Below, one piece after another: positions 36,233-45,754 of a stretch of DNA of 64,000 nucleotides. Origin of the DNA: Micromonospora sp. DSM 45708 (GTDB lineage Bacteria > Actinomycetota > Actinomycetes > Mycobacteriales > Micromonosporaceae); NCBI RefSeq assembly GCF_039566955.1, contig NZ_CP154796.1:2232001-2296000 (forward strand). Reading direction: 5' to 3'. The stretch's first letter is position 1. Each line of letters begins with the position of its first letter. The notes beneath the pieces are model-generated. The model saw only the letters and a list, made by a program, of their open reading frames with translations, ran no database searches and was not told where the DNA came from. The position numbers and the translations under genes were made by a program.

Positions 36233-37057
36233 TCACGCGGCGGAGCGGCCCGACGTGACCGCGGCGCCGATCGACGACACCGCCCCCACCCGCTCCTCGG
36301 CCACCCGGGCCAGCGCGAGCTTGCGCTGGTCGAGCAGCGCCAGCAGGACCGGGGGATCCATCGCGCGGGCCGGCTGCAGATCGAGGTCGGCGTGCGCGAC
36401 GCCGTCGCCCCGCATGTGCAGGGGCCCGTGGGTGGCGACGCAGACGGCCTGCTCGTCGCCGGCGTCCATGTCGGAGTCCAGGTCCCCGTTGACCGACTGG
36501 GCGAGGAGGAACCAGTTACCCGGCGGCACGCAGTCGAGCTGGTACGCGCCGGGGCGCGCCAGGATCGTGCAGCGGACCGGTTGGCCCTCCGGGATGCGGT
36601 CCTGGAACAGGCCCAGGAACACCGGGCTGTCCGCGTGCGACTCGGGCGCCCAGATGCGACCCTGCACGCGGGCGTTGTGCGGGTGCCCCGTCCGGTAGTC
36701 GGGGTCGGTCGCGATCTGCGGAGCATATCCGGACAGCCGGCGGTACGTCGTGGGCGGCATTCCCACGCTCCGGGTGAACCGGGAGCTGAAAGTCCCGACG
36801 CTGTTGTATCCCACCCGCATGCTGATATCGGCAACACTCAATGAGGTGGAGACGAGCAGGTGCTTGGCGCGCTGGAGACGTAGGGCGGACAGGAAGCGGC
36901 CCGGCGTCACGCCCGTGGCCCGCTGGAACACCCTCGTGAAGTGAAACTTGCTGAACATGGCGGCGCGGGCCATGTCGTCTACCGTGAGCTGCTCGCCGAG
37001 CTTCTCGTGCATGGCGGCGATGGCGCGCCGCACAGCTTTCTCGATTGGATCGTCCAC
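36233..37057 (-). CDS. AraC-family transcriptional regulator (copy 2)
   Basis: A 274-residue paralogue of the regulator at 6028, with the DNA-binding domain at the N-terminus: LTVDDMARAAMFSKFHFTRVFQRATGVTP and VADISMRVGYNSVGTFSSRFTRSVGMPP. The C-terminal effector domain has FLGLFQDRIPEGQPVRCTILARPG and CVPPGNWFLLAQSV. The recognition helices are almost the same as in copy 1, so the operators may overlap. GTG at 37057 is chosen because GGGGGAA lies 5-6 bases before it; ATG codons at 37087-37090 are alternatives. It is transcribed away from the enediyne PKS operon across a 945-base region, the position expected of its activator. Confidence 0.85.
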   Translation of the reverse strand: MDDPIEKAVRRAIAAMHEKLGEQLTVDDMARAAMFSKFHFTRVFQRATGVTPGRFLSALRLQRAKHLLVSTSLSVADISMRVGYNSVGTFSSRFTRSVGMPPTTYRRLSGYAPQIATDPDYRTGHPHNARVQGRIWAPESHADSPVFLGLFQDRIPEGQPVRCTILARPGAYQLDCVPPGNWFLLAQSVNGDLDSDMDAGDEQAVCVATHGPLHMRGDGVAHADLDLQPARAMDPPVLLALLDQRKLALARVAEERVGAVSSIGAAVTSGRSAA

Positions 37058-38002
37058 AGCGGTTCCCCCAATGACCTGCAATTTCATCATTTTGACACTG
37101 CGTAGCGGGCGGCTCGTGGGCCTGGTCTGCTAGATGTGTCGGTATATTGGCGGCTGTCGCAGCCACTGGAATTTATGCGAGTGTCCGCGGAATTGGCCTC
37201 TTCCCCCCTCCCGGTACGGGCGGTATTGCTGGCGTCGAGGTTAGCCGAGCCATGGGGGGTTGGCAACACCGTCAATGACGGCTCCACCACGGAGCGCAGT
37301 CATGGAGTGGCTCACGCAGAAGTGCCGTCTTCGCACGTCAGCGCCGTATAGGGGGATGCCGGCGGGCGGATAGCGGTGCACTCCGCTGCTGATAGTACGA
37401 ATGTCCAGTCGCCATAATTCGGCGGGTCCATTTCCTCCGAAGCGCCGCACTTGGTGCCACCTTGTCGCGGTGTGGATGTTCGGGAATCGCCGCATCTGTC
37501 CGGTGCGGGGGAGCGCGACTTCCATCGCCGCCTGTCGACGGGTGTCCGCGCTGGTCAAGCCGTAATTACGGGCAGTCATCGGGTAGGCAAGTTTGAAGAT
37601 GACGGTCCATCGGGCGCTGCGTAGATTTGCGGAAAGTCCATTCCGTGTTAGGCCGCGATGGTGGGTGCCTTCAGAACCATTCGTGCGCATCCGGTGTTCC
37701 GCCGCTTCGTCGGAATCCACGGCACGCTCCTTTACCGAGGTCCGGATGTGGCTTCCGGATGGGGGCCGATGGCAGCCATCGTGGTTACGGCGGGGCCTCC
37801 GCGCTCGACTCCTGCATTGCGCTGATCTGCGGGAAACCGTAATTCCCACTCTCCAGTTCCTATTTCCGCAGTGCTCAGGGTCGGCTTTTTCGCGGTTCGG
37901 TGGTGCGGTCGTCGCAGTGAATGCGAACGACCGCAATGCAGGAGAATTTTCTGCCCACGGATGCGTAACAATGAGGCCTAAGTGGGCAGACCGGAGAAGA
38001 TG
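37058..38002. promoter_or_regulatory. Long divergent control region of the warhead operon and araC copy 2
   Basis: About 945 bases without a supported gene, lower in GC than its surroundings (AT-rich patches near 37080-37200, 37560-37660 and 37840-37980). TTGACA at 37092-37097 is a possible -35 box, though I see no good -10 at the right distance. It must contain the promoter of the unbL-pksE-... operon. Short frames are out of character with nearby genes and were not called. Confidence 0.5.
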
Positions 38003-38998
38003 ATGACTGCTTGGAGCAAGCTTCGACGCCGCATTCTGACCCCCGATGTGGGGCAGACGAAACTCAGTACGCGTGGATTTCACCTCAAGGACGAACAGGC
38101 CCGCGACCGCCTCGAGACGGTCGGCAGCTCGTTCCTGCACGGGTTCGCCGCCGCCGCGGAGGCGGACGGACCGCCGGAGGCGGCACCCGTGGTCGAGTCG
38201 GCGCCGGCCGCGTTCCGGGGCTTCGCCTACGAGGGCGCGGCGATGGCCTTCGCGATCCGCGACGCCCTGCCCGGGCGATCGCGGCACGTCGCCCGGTTCC
38301 TCGCCGACCACGACGAACACGTCTACATGGCGTACGTCGGGGTGGGCTGGGCGATGGCCCGCCTGCCGCGTCCGTTGTGGTCGCGCCTGCACGCCCCGGA
38401 CCCCTTGCTGCGTTGGCTCGTCCTCGACGGGTACGGGTTCCACCAGGCCTACTTTAGGACCGATCGGTACGTTCGCCGGCGGGACGCTCCGTCGGTCTTT
38501 CCATGGCCTACCGACGGTCCACGGGACTACTCCAGGGACTACTCCCTGCGAGCGATCGACCAGGGCATCGGACGGGCCTGCTGGTTCGTGGCCGGAACGG
38601 ACGCCGGGCAGCTCGTCCGCCTCCTGGACGCGTTCCCCGCACACCGTCGCCCCGACCTGTACGCCGGCGCCGGGCTCGCCGTCTGCTACGCCGGCGGCGC
38701 AAGTGAACAGGAACTGACCTGGCTCGCCCGGACCGCGGGGGAGTACCGGCTGGAACTCGCGCAAGGCGCGGCGTTCGGCGCCGCGGCACGCCAACGAGCC
38801 GGTCTGGTGATGCCGCACAACGAACTGGCCACCGGCGTCCTCTGTGGAATGTCCGTGGGCGAGGCGACACAAGTGACCGACGAGGCGCGGGCCGGACTGC
38901 CCGCCGACGACGTCCTGCCCACCTACGAAGTCTGGCGCCAGCGCATCAAGAGCGCCTTCGTTCCGTTGGTAGCGACACGAAAGCCGAGTGAGCAATGA
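38003..38998 (+). CDS. unbL: DUF1702 enediyne cassette protein UnbL (copy 1)
   Basis: A 331-residue DUF1702 protein with RGFAYEGAAMAFAIRDALPG, VYMAYVGVGWAMARLPRPLWSRL, LVLDGYGFHQAYFRTDRYV, AIDQGIGRACWFVAG and the end block PTYEVWRQRIKSAF. It sits immediately before pksE and its stop overlaps the pksE start (ATGA), which is the usual cassette position. Its function is not known, but it is conserved in enediyne warhead cassettes. The ATG at 38003 is preferred over 38000 because GGAG then lies 6 bases away. A divergent second copy is at 9532. Confidence 0.9.
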   Translation: MTAWSKLRRRILTPDVGQTKLSTRGFHLKDEQARDRLETVGSSFLHGFAAAAEADGPPEAAPVVESAPAAFRGFAYEGAAMAFAIRDALPGRSRHVARFLADHDEHVYMAYVGVGWAMARLPRPLWSRLHAPDPLLRWLVLDGYGFHQAYFRTDRYVRRRDAPSVFPWPTDGPRDYSRDYSLRAIDQGIGRACWFVAGTDAGQLVRLLDAFPAHRRPDLYAGAGLAVCYAGGASEQELTWLARTAGEYRLELAQGAAFGAAARQRAGLVMPHNELATGVLCGMSVGEATQVTDEARAGLPADDVLPTYEVWRQRIKSAFVPLVATRKPSEQ

Positions 38999-41900
38999 CC
39001 AGTATTGCCGTGGTCGGGATGGCGTGCCACTACCCCGACGCGCGTTCACCGCAGGAGCTGTGGGAGAACGCCATCGCGGGTCGCCGGGCGTTCCGGCGGC
39101 TCCCCGACGTCCGGATGAACCATGACGACTACTGGGATGCGGACCCGGCCGCCCCGGACCGCTTCTACGCGCGCAACGCCGCCGTCCTTGAGGGCTACGA
39201 GTTCGACCGGGTCGCCTACAAGGTCGCCGGCAGCACGTACCGGTCCACGGATCTGGCCCACTGGCTGGCCCTGGACACCGCCGCGACGGCGCTGGCCGAT
39301 GCCGGGTTCCCGATGGGTGAGGGCCTGCCGCAGGAGCGGACCGGGGTGATCGTGGGCAACACCCTGACCGGGGAGTTCTCCCGCGCGAACCAGATGCGGC
39401 TGCGCTGGCCGTACGTGCGGCGGACCGTGGCGGCGGCGCTGCGGGCGGAGGGCTGGGACGACGAGCAGCTGTCCACCTTCCTCGCCAGCTACGAGAAGGC
39501 GTACAAGAGCCCGTTCCCGCCGCTCGACGAGGACACCCTCGCCGGCGCGCTGTCGAACACGATCGCCGGCCGCATCTGCAACTACTTCGACCTCAAGGGC
39601 GGCGGATACACCGTCGACGGCGCCTGCTCCTCGTCGCTGCTGTCCGTGGTGACCGCGTGCCGGGCGCTGCTCGACGGAGACCTGGACGTCGCCGTCGCCG
39701 GCGGTGTCGACCTGTCCATCGACCCGTTCGAGGTCATCGGCTTCGCCAAGACCGGCGCGCTCGCCACCGGTGAGATGCGGGTCTACGACCGTGCCTCCAA
39801 CGGGTTCTGGCCCGGCGAGGGCTGCGGCATGGTGGTCCTGATGCGCACCGACCGGGCGGTCGAGGCCGGCCACCGGATCTACGCCTCGGTCGCCGGCTGG
39901 GGAATCTCCTCCGACGGCCACGGTGGCATCACTAGGCCCGAGGTCGACGGCTACCGGCTCGCGCTGCGCCGCGCGTACACCCGGGCCGGCTTCGGCGTCG
40001 ACACCGTCGGGCTCTTCGAGGGGCACGGCACCGGCACGAAGGTCGGGGACGCCACCGAGCTGACGGCGCTGTCCAGCGCCCGCGAGGCGGCGAACCCCGA
40101 GGCGCCGCCGGCCGTGATCGGCTCGATCAAGGGCATGATCGGCCACACCAAGGCCGCCGCCGGGGTGGCCGGGTTCATCCGCGCCGCGATGGCCGTGCAC
40201 CACGAGGTGCTTCCCCCGAGCGTCGGTTCCGTCGACCCGCACGAGATCCTCACCGACGACGGCGCCCGGCTGCGCACGCTGCGCAAGGCCGAGCCGTGGC
40301 CGGCCGAGGTGGAGGTGCGGGCCGGTATCACCGCGATGGGTTTCGGTGGCATCAACACGCACGTCGTGCTCGAACGCCACGGGCCGCGCCGGTCGGTGCC
40401 GGACCGCCGGGTGCGTGCCCTCGCCGCCTCGGTCCAGGACGCCGAACTGCTGCTGGTGGACGCCGCCTCGGCGGAGGAACTCGCCGCCCGGCTCGCCGAG
40501 CTGAGCGCCTTCGTGCCGACGATCTCGTACGCGCAACTCGGTGACCTCGCCGCGACGCTGCACCGCGACCTGCGGGGCCGGCCGTTCCGGGCGGCGGTCG
40601 TCGCCTCCTCGCCGGAGGAGGCCGAGCGGCTGCTGACCGCGGCCCGCGAGGCCGTCGAGTCCGGCGAGGCGACGCTGATCCGTCCGGACGGCCGCTTCCT
40701 GCTCGGACACGTCAGCGGCCCGGCCCGGATCAGCTTCCTCTTCCCGGGGCAGGGCTCCGGACGCGGCGTCAGCGGCGGCGCGCTGCGGCGGCGGTTCGCC
40801 GAGGTCGAGGACGTCTACCTGCGCGCCGCGCTGCCGACCGGCAGCGACGTCGTGGCGACCGAGGTGGCCCAGCCGCGCATCGTCACCGGGTCCGTCGCCG
40901 GGCAGCACGCCCTGGCGCTGCTCGGCATCGAGGCGTCGACCGCGATCGGGCACAGCCTCGGTGAGATCGTGGCCCTGCAATGGGCCGGCGCCATGAACGA
41001 GGACACCCTGCTGCGGGTGGCCGGCCTGCGGGGCCGGACCATGGCCGGGCACAGCCGGGCCGGCACGATGGCCGACATCGGGGCGCCGCCCGAGGCGCTC
41101 GACGCGATCATCGGGGACCTCCCGGTGGTCGTGTCCGCCTACAACGGACCCCAGCACACCGTCGTCTCCGGCTCGGTCGACGCGGTCGAGGCGGTCTGCC
41201 GCAAGGCCCAGGCGGCCGGACTGACCGCGACGCGGCTGCGGGTCTCGCACGCCTTCCACTCCCCGCTGGTGGCTCCGGCCGCCGACGCCTTCGCCGACAC
41301 GCTCGCGGACGAGACCTTCCACCGGGTCGGCGCCCGGGTCGTCTCCACCGTCACCGGTGACGTGCTACCCGCCCGGACCGACGTGCGTGCGCTGCTCCGC
41401 CGCCAGATCACCGACCCGGTCCTGTTCAACCAGGCCGTCGCGCTGGCCGCCAAGAACACCGACCTGTTCGTCGAAGTCGGGCCCGGGCAGGTGCTCACCG
41501 GGCTGGCCGGCACGGTCACGGATGTTCCCGTGGTCGCGTTGGACACCGACAGCGAATCGCTCGCGAGTCTGCTCCGGGTCGCCGGCGCCGCGTACGTCAC
41601 CGGCGCCGCGCCCGCCCCGGCGGCGCTGTTCGACGGCCGCCTCGTGCGGCCGCTGGAGGTCGGCGCCACGTTCTCCTTCCTGGCCAGCCCGTGCGAGCAG
41701 GCGCCGGAGCTCGGCGCGACGATCGAGCGCGGCCCCGCCGTGGCGACGACGCCCGTCGTCGCCGAATCCGCCGGGCCGGCCGGTGAGTCCACCCAGGACC
41801 TGCTGCGACGGCTCACGGCGGACCGCGCCGAGTTGCCGCTCGAACTCGTCGGGCCGGACAGCCGGCTGCTCGACGACCTGCACCTCAGCTCGATCACGGT

Positions 41901-44781
41901 CGGTCAGGTGGTGAACCAGCTCGCCCAGCGCCTGGACGTGCCGCCGGCCCAGATGCCGATCAACTTCGCCACCGCCACCATCCGCGAGCTCGCCGAGACG
42001 ATGGAGGCCCTCGCGAACACGGCCCGGGACAGCGATGCCGCCGCCGCTCCGGTGGTGGCCGGGGTGGCCGCCTGGGCCCGGCCCTGGCGGGTCGACCTCG
42101 ACGAGGTGCCGCTGCCGGCGGTCCCCGCCGACGCCGCCGCCAAGAACGGCCCGTGGCAGCTGCACGCCGACGCGGACCACCCGTTCGCCGCGGCGCTCGC
42201 GAGCACGCTCGAACAGTCCGGGCTCGGCAGCGGTGTCCTGGTCTGCCTGCCGCCCGACTGCACGGAGGAACAGCTGGAGTCCGCTCTCCGGGGCGCCCAG
42301 CAGGCCCTCGCCGCCGGCAGCACCCGCTTCGTCCTGGTCGGGCACGGTCGCGGCGCGGCGGCGATCGCCCGGACGCTGCACCTGGAGGCGCCGTCGGTGC
42401 TGGTCACCGTCGTGCACCTGCCCGCCGCCACCGACGCCGCGATCGAGCTGGTGGTGAAGGAGGTCGCCGCGACGACCTCCTTCAGCGAGGTGCACTACGA
42501 CGATGGTGTCCGGCGGGTCCCGACCCTGCGCGCGATGCCGGTGCGCCCGGAGGCCCCGGTGGCCCCGCTCGGCGCGGACGACGTGCTGCTGGTCACCGGT
42601 GGAGGCAAGGGCATCACCGCCGAGTGTGCCCTCGCCCTGGCCGGCGACAGCGGCGCCAGGCTGGCGGTGCTGGGCCGCTCCGACCCCGCCCAGGACAGCG
42701 AGCTGGCGGCCAACCTGGCCCGGATCGCGGAGGCCGGCGTCACCGTGCGGTACGCCCGTGCCGACGTCACCGACGCCGCGGCCGTACGCCAGGCGGTGCG
42801 GGAGCTGTCCGACGAACTCGGCCCGGTCACCGCGGTCCTGCACGGCGCGGGCCGCAACGAACCGGCCGCACTGACGAGCCTGGACCCGGCCGCGTTCCGC
42901 GCCGCCCTGGCGCCGAAGGTCGACGGCCTGCGGGCGGTGCTCGACGCGGTCGACCCGTCCCGGCTCCGGCTGCTCGTGACGCTCGGCAGCATCATCGGCC
43001 GGGCGGGTCTGCGGGGCGAGGCGCACTACGCCACCGCCAACGACTGGCTGGCCGAGGAAACCACCGCGTTCGCCCGCGCGTATCCCGAGTGCCGCACGCT
43101 GTGCCTGGAGTGGTCGGTCTGGTCGGGCGTCGGCATGGGCGAGCGGCTGTCGGTCGTCGAGTCGCTCAGCCGCGAGGGCGTCACGCCCATCACCCCCAGC
43201 CAGGGCATCGCGATCCTGCGGCGGCTGGTCTCGGACACCGCGGCCCCGGTGGTGGTGGTGATCAGCGGTCGCACCGAGAGCGTCCACACGGTTCGGTACC
43301 ACCAGCCGTCGTTGCCGCTGCTGCGGTTCGTCGACCGCGTGCTGATCCGCTACCACGAGGTCGAACTGGTGGTGGAGACGGAGCTGAACGTCGGCGCCGA
43401 CCGCTACCTCGCGGACCACGATCTCGACGGCAACCTGCTGTTCCCCGCGGTGTTCGGGATGGAGGCCATGGCGCAGGTGGCCGCGGCCGTCTCCGGCTCG
43501 GACGCCGTCCCGGTCATCGAACGGGCGGAGTTCCTGCGCCCCATCATCGTCTCGCCGCACGGCCACACGAAGATCCAGGTGGCCGCGCTGCTGACGGACG
43601 ACGACACCGTCGAGGTCGCGATCCGCAGCGAGGAGACCGGCTTCGCCGCCGACCACTTCACCGCGCGGCTGCGCCTCGACGGCGACAGCGCCCCGGCGGG
43701 CCCCCCGGACCAGGTGTCGGACGGGTTGACGCCGGCCCCGATCGCGCCCTCCGACGACCTGTACGGCGTGATCCTCTTCCAGGGCGCCCGGTTCCAGCGA
43801 CTCCGGCAGTACCACCGGGCCGCCGCCCGTCACGTGGACGCGATCCTGGCGGCCGACGACTCGACCGAGTGGTTCGCCCCGTACGTCTCCCCGACGCTGT
43901 TGCTGGGGGACCCGGGCGTCCGCGACGCGCTCATGCACGGCAACCAGGTGTGCGTGCCGGACGCCACGCTGCTGCCCGCCGGCGTGGAACGGATCCATCC
44001 CGGCGGCGCGAAGCTCTTCAACGCCCGCGAGCTGCGCTACTGCGCCACCGAACGGGAGCGTGACGGCGACACCTACATCTACGACATCGCCCTGCGCGAC
44101 GAGGCCGGGACGACCGTCGAGCGGTGGGAGGGGCTGCGGCTGCGCGCGGTCCGTAAGCAGGACGGATCCGGCCCGTGGGTGGCCCCGCTGCTCGGTCCCT
44201 TCCTGGAGCGCGCGCTCGGCGACCTGGGGATCACCGACGTGGCGGTCGCGATCGAGCCCGACGGGCCCGTGCCGGCGGACCCGGCCGAGCGGACCGCCGC
44301 GCGTCGCCGGACCAGCGCGGTCGCCGCCGGGCACGCGCTCGGACAGCCGGTCGAGATCACGTACCGGCCCGACGGGCGACCCGAGGTCGCCGGGGAACGC
44401 ACCATCTCGATCGCGCACGGCGCCGGGATCACGCTGGCCGTCGCCGCTGAGGGCCTTCTCGGCTGCGACGTCGAGAGTGTGGCGCCGCGCGGCCCCGAGG
44501 AGTGGCAGGGACTGCTCGGCCCGCACGCCGGGGTGGCGGAGCTTCTGGCCGGCCACCCGGGTGAGACGCCGGACCTCGCCGCGACCCGTGTCTGGACCGC
44601 GATGGAGGCGATGCAGAAGGCCGGACTGCCGATGCACGGACCGCTCGTCGTGTCCGGCACGGACCGTCCCGGCTGGGTGCTCTTCGGCGCCGGCGGCGCC
44701 CGGGCGGCCTCCTTCGTCACCAGTCTGCGCGGCGGCGAGGGGCAAGTGGTGATCACTGTTCTGGCTGGTGCGAAGGGATGA
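38995..44781 (+). CDS. pksE: Iterative type I enediyne polyketide synthase PksE (KS-AT-ACP-KR-DH-PPT)
   Basis: A 1928-residue self-loading synthase. The KS (1-~455) has VDGACSSSLLSV with the nucleophile Cys at 211, EGHGTGTKVGD and IGHTKAAAGVAG. The AT (~580-900) has FPGQGS and GHSLGE near 652. The ACP has DLHLSSITVGQ near 963 with its phosphopantetheine Ser. The KR (~1195-1400) has VTGGGKGITAE and HYATANDWLAEE. The DH has LADHDLDGNLLFPAVFGMEAMAQ near 1475. The C-terminal phosphopantetheinyl transferase has LGCDVESVAP near 1823 and VWTAMEAMQKAG in place of the usual WxxKE. This order is unique to enediyne PKSs, which make the C15-C16 linear polyene precursor. It is overlapped by unbL and the thioesterase gene. 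Confidence 0.98.
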   Translation: MTSIAVVGMACHYPDARSPQELWENAIAGRRAFRRLPDVRMNHDDYWDADPAAPDRFYARNAAVLEGYEFDRVAYKVAGSTYRSTDLAHWLALDTAATALADAGFPMGEGLPQERTGVIVGNTLTGEFSRANQMRLRWPYVRRTVAAALRAEGWDDEQLSTFLASYEKAYKSPFPPLDEDTLAGALSNTIAGRICNYFDLKGGGYTVDGACSSSLLSVVTACRALLDGDLDVAVAGGVDLSIDPFEVIGFAKTGALATGEMRVYDRASNGFWPGEGCGMVVLMRTDRAVEAGHRIYASVAGWGISSDGHGGITRPEVDGYRLALRRAYTRAGFGVDTVGLFEGHGTGTKVGDATELTALSSAREAANPEAPPAVIGSIKGMIGHTKAAAGVAGFIRAAMAVHHEVLPPSVGSVDPHEILTDDGARLRTLRKAEPWPAEVEVRAGITAMGFGGINTHVVLERHGPRRSVPDRRVRALAASVQDAELLLVDAASAEELAARLAELSAFVPTISYAQLGDLAATLHRDLRGRPFRAAVVASSPEEAERLLTAAREAVESGEATLIRPDGRFLLGHVSGPARISFLFPGQGSGRGVSGGALRRRFAEVEDVYLRAALPTGSDVVATEVAQPRIVTGSVAGQHALALLGIEASTAIGHSLGEIVALQWAGAMNEDTLLRVAGLRGRTMAGHSRAGTMADIGAPPEALDAIIGDLPVVVSAYNGPQHTVVSGSVDAVEAVCRKAQAAGLTATRLRVSHAFHSPLVAPAADAFADTLADETFHRVGARVVSTVTGDVLPARTDVRALLRRQITDPVLFNQAVALAAKNTDLFVEVGPGQVLTGLAGTVTDVPVVALDTDSESLASLLRVAGAAYVTGAAPAPAALFDGRLVRPLEVGATFSFLASPCEQAPELGATIERGPAVATTPVVAESAGPAGESTQDLLRRLTADRAELPLELVGPDSRLLDDLHLSSITVGQVVNQLAQRLDVPPAQMPINFATATIRELAETMEALANTARDSDAAAAPVVAGVAAWARPWRVDLDEVPLPAVPADAAAKNGPWQLHADADHPFAAALASTLEQSGLGSGVLVCLPPDCTEEQLESALRGAQQALAAGSTRFVLVGHGRGAAAIARTLHLEAPSVLVTVVHLPAATDAAIELVVKEVAATTSFSEVHYDDGVRRVPTLRAMPVRPEAPVAPLGADDVLLVTGGGKGITAECALALAGDSGARLAVLGRSDPAQDSELAANLARIAEAGVTVRYARADVTDAAAVRQAVRELSDELGPVTAVLHGAGRNEPAALTSLDPAAFRAALAPKVDGLRAVLDAVDPSRLRLLVTLGSIIGRAGLRGEAHYATANDWLAEETTAFARAYPECRTLCLEWSVWSGVGMGERLSVVESLSREGVTPITPSQGIAILRRLVSDTAAPVVVVISGRTESVHTVRYHQPSLPLLRFVDRVLIRYHEVELVVETELNVGADRYLADHDLDGNLLFPAVFGMEAMAQVAAAVSGSDAVPVIERAEFLRPIIVSPHGHTKIQVAALLTDDDTVEVAIRSEETGFAADHFTARLRLDGDSAPAGPPDQVSDGLTPAPIAPSDDLYGVILFQGARFQRLRQYHRAAARHVDAILAADDSTEWFAPYVSPTLLLGDPGVRDALMHGNQVCVPDATLLPAGVERIHPGGAKLFNARELRYCATERERDGDTYIYDIALRDEAGTTVERWEGLRLRAVRKQDGSGPWVAPLLGPFLERALGDLGITDVAVAIEPDGPVPADPAERTAARRRTSAVAAGHALGQPVEITYRPDGRPEVAGERTISIAHGAGITLAVAAEGLLGCDVESVAPRGPEEWQGLLGPHAGVAELLAGHPGETPDLAATRVWTAMEAMQKAGLPMHGPLVVSGTDRPGWVLFGAGGARAASFVTSLRGGEGQVVITVLAGAKG

Positions 44782-45224
44782 CCATGGAGAGCTACTACGA
44801 GCTGCGGCACATCATCGGGTTCGAGGAAACGAACATCGTCGGCAACGTCTACTACGTCAACTACCTGCGGTGGCAGGGCCGGTGCCGGGAGATGTTCCTC
44901 AAGGACCGGGCACCGGCCGTCCTCGCCGACCTCCAGGCCGACCTCAAGCTCTTCACGCTCAAGGTCGAGTGTGAGTTCTTCTCCGAACTCACCGCGTTCG
45001 ACGAGATCGCCGTCCGGATGCGGCTGATCGAACTGGCGCAGACGCAACTCGAGTTCGGCTTCGACTACGTGCGCCTCGGCCCGGCCGGCGAGACGCTCGC
45101 CGCCCGGGGGACCCAGCGCGTCGCCTGCATGCGGGGCCCGAACAACCGGACGGTGCCCACCCGGGTTCCGGAGGCGCTCGAGGACGCCCTTGAGCCGTAC
45201 CTCGTCGTCGGAGCCCGGCGATGA
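44778..45224 (+). CDS. tebC: Enediyne hot-dog thioesterase (E10/TEBC type)
   Basis: A 148-residue hot-dog-fold thioesterase. IGFEETNIVGNVYYVNYLRWQGRCREMF carries the family signature around the N-terminal catalytic region (Asn of NVYYVNY in the 4-hydroxybenzoyl-CoA-thioesterase-like position), followed by LKVECEFFSELTAFDEIAVRMRL and TLAARGTQRVACM. It releases the polyene from the PksE ACP. ATGA overlaps join it to pksE before and to the flavin reductase gene after. The set pksE-tebC is the defining core of an enediyne locus. Confidence 0.95.
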   Translation: MTMESYYELRHIIGFEETNIVGNVYYVNYLRWQGRCREMFLKDRAPAVLADLQADLKLFTLKVECEFFSELTAFDEIAVRMRLIELAQTQLEFGFDYVRLGPAGETLAARGTQRVACMRGPNNRTVPTRVPEALEDALEPYLVVGARR

Positions 45225-45754
45225 CGACCTTCGACACCGAAGAGGTGACCGACTCGGCGCACATGCGTCGCGTCTGCGGGACCTTCGCCACCGGCGTCAC
45301 GGTGGTCAGTGTCGGCGGGGACGAGCCGCACGCGATGACCGCGAACTCGTTCAGCGCCGTGTCGCTCGATCCACCGCTGGTCCTGGTGTGCGTCGACCGG
45401 GACGCCCTCATGCACCAGGTGCTCAGCCGCGCCGGCACCTTCGGTGTCTCCGTGCTGGCCTCCGACCAGGAGGCGGTGGCGCGCTACTACGCCGACCGGC
45501 GCCGCCCGCTCGGACCGGAACAGTTCGAGTTCGCCGACTGGCGGCCCGGCGGGAGGACGGACGCGCCGTTGCTCGCCGGGGCCGTCGCCCACTTCGAGTG
45601 CGAGCTGTGGCGGTCGTACGACGGGGGGGACCACACGATCTTCCTGGGCCGCCCGCGGGGCATGCGCCGGTACGGCGACGGCGACGCCCTGGTCTTCCTC
45701 GGTGGCCGGTTCCGCCGGCTCGACATGACGCCGTCCGCGGTGGTGACGTCGTGA
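45221..45754 (+). CDS. Flavin reductase (FMN-binding split barrel; E6-like)
   Basis: A 177-residue flavin reductase-like protein: MRRVCGTFATGVTVVSVGGDEPHAMTANSFSAVSLDPPLVLVCVDRDA spans the flavin-binding sheet, then FGVSVLASDQEAVARYYAD and a C-terminal VFLGGRFRRLDM strand. Such proteins reduce FAD or FMN with NADH for two-component monooxygenases; SgcE6 fills this role in C-1027 biosynthesis. Here it could feed the group D hydroxylase at 24624. Overlaps of 4 bases with the thioesterase gene and the P450 gene place it in the warhead operon. Confidence 0.88.
   Translation: MTTFDTEEVTDSAHMRRVCGTFATGVTVVSVGGDEPHAMTANSFSAVSLDPPLVLVCVDRDALMHQVLSRAGTFGVSVLASDQEAVARYYADRRRPLGPEQFEFADWRPGGRTDAPLLAGAVAHFECELWRSYDGGDHTIFLGRPRGMRRYGDGDALVFLGGRFRRLDMTPSAVVTS

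Noticed and set aside
41365..44745. Minus-strand frame of 1126 codons opposite pksE
   Set aside because: Shadow of pksE; no recognisable motif and very skewed composition.
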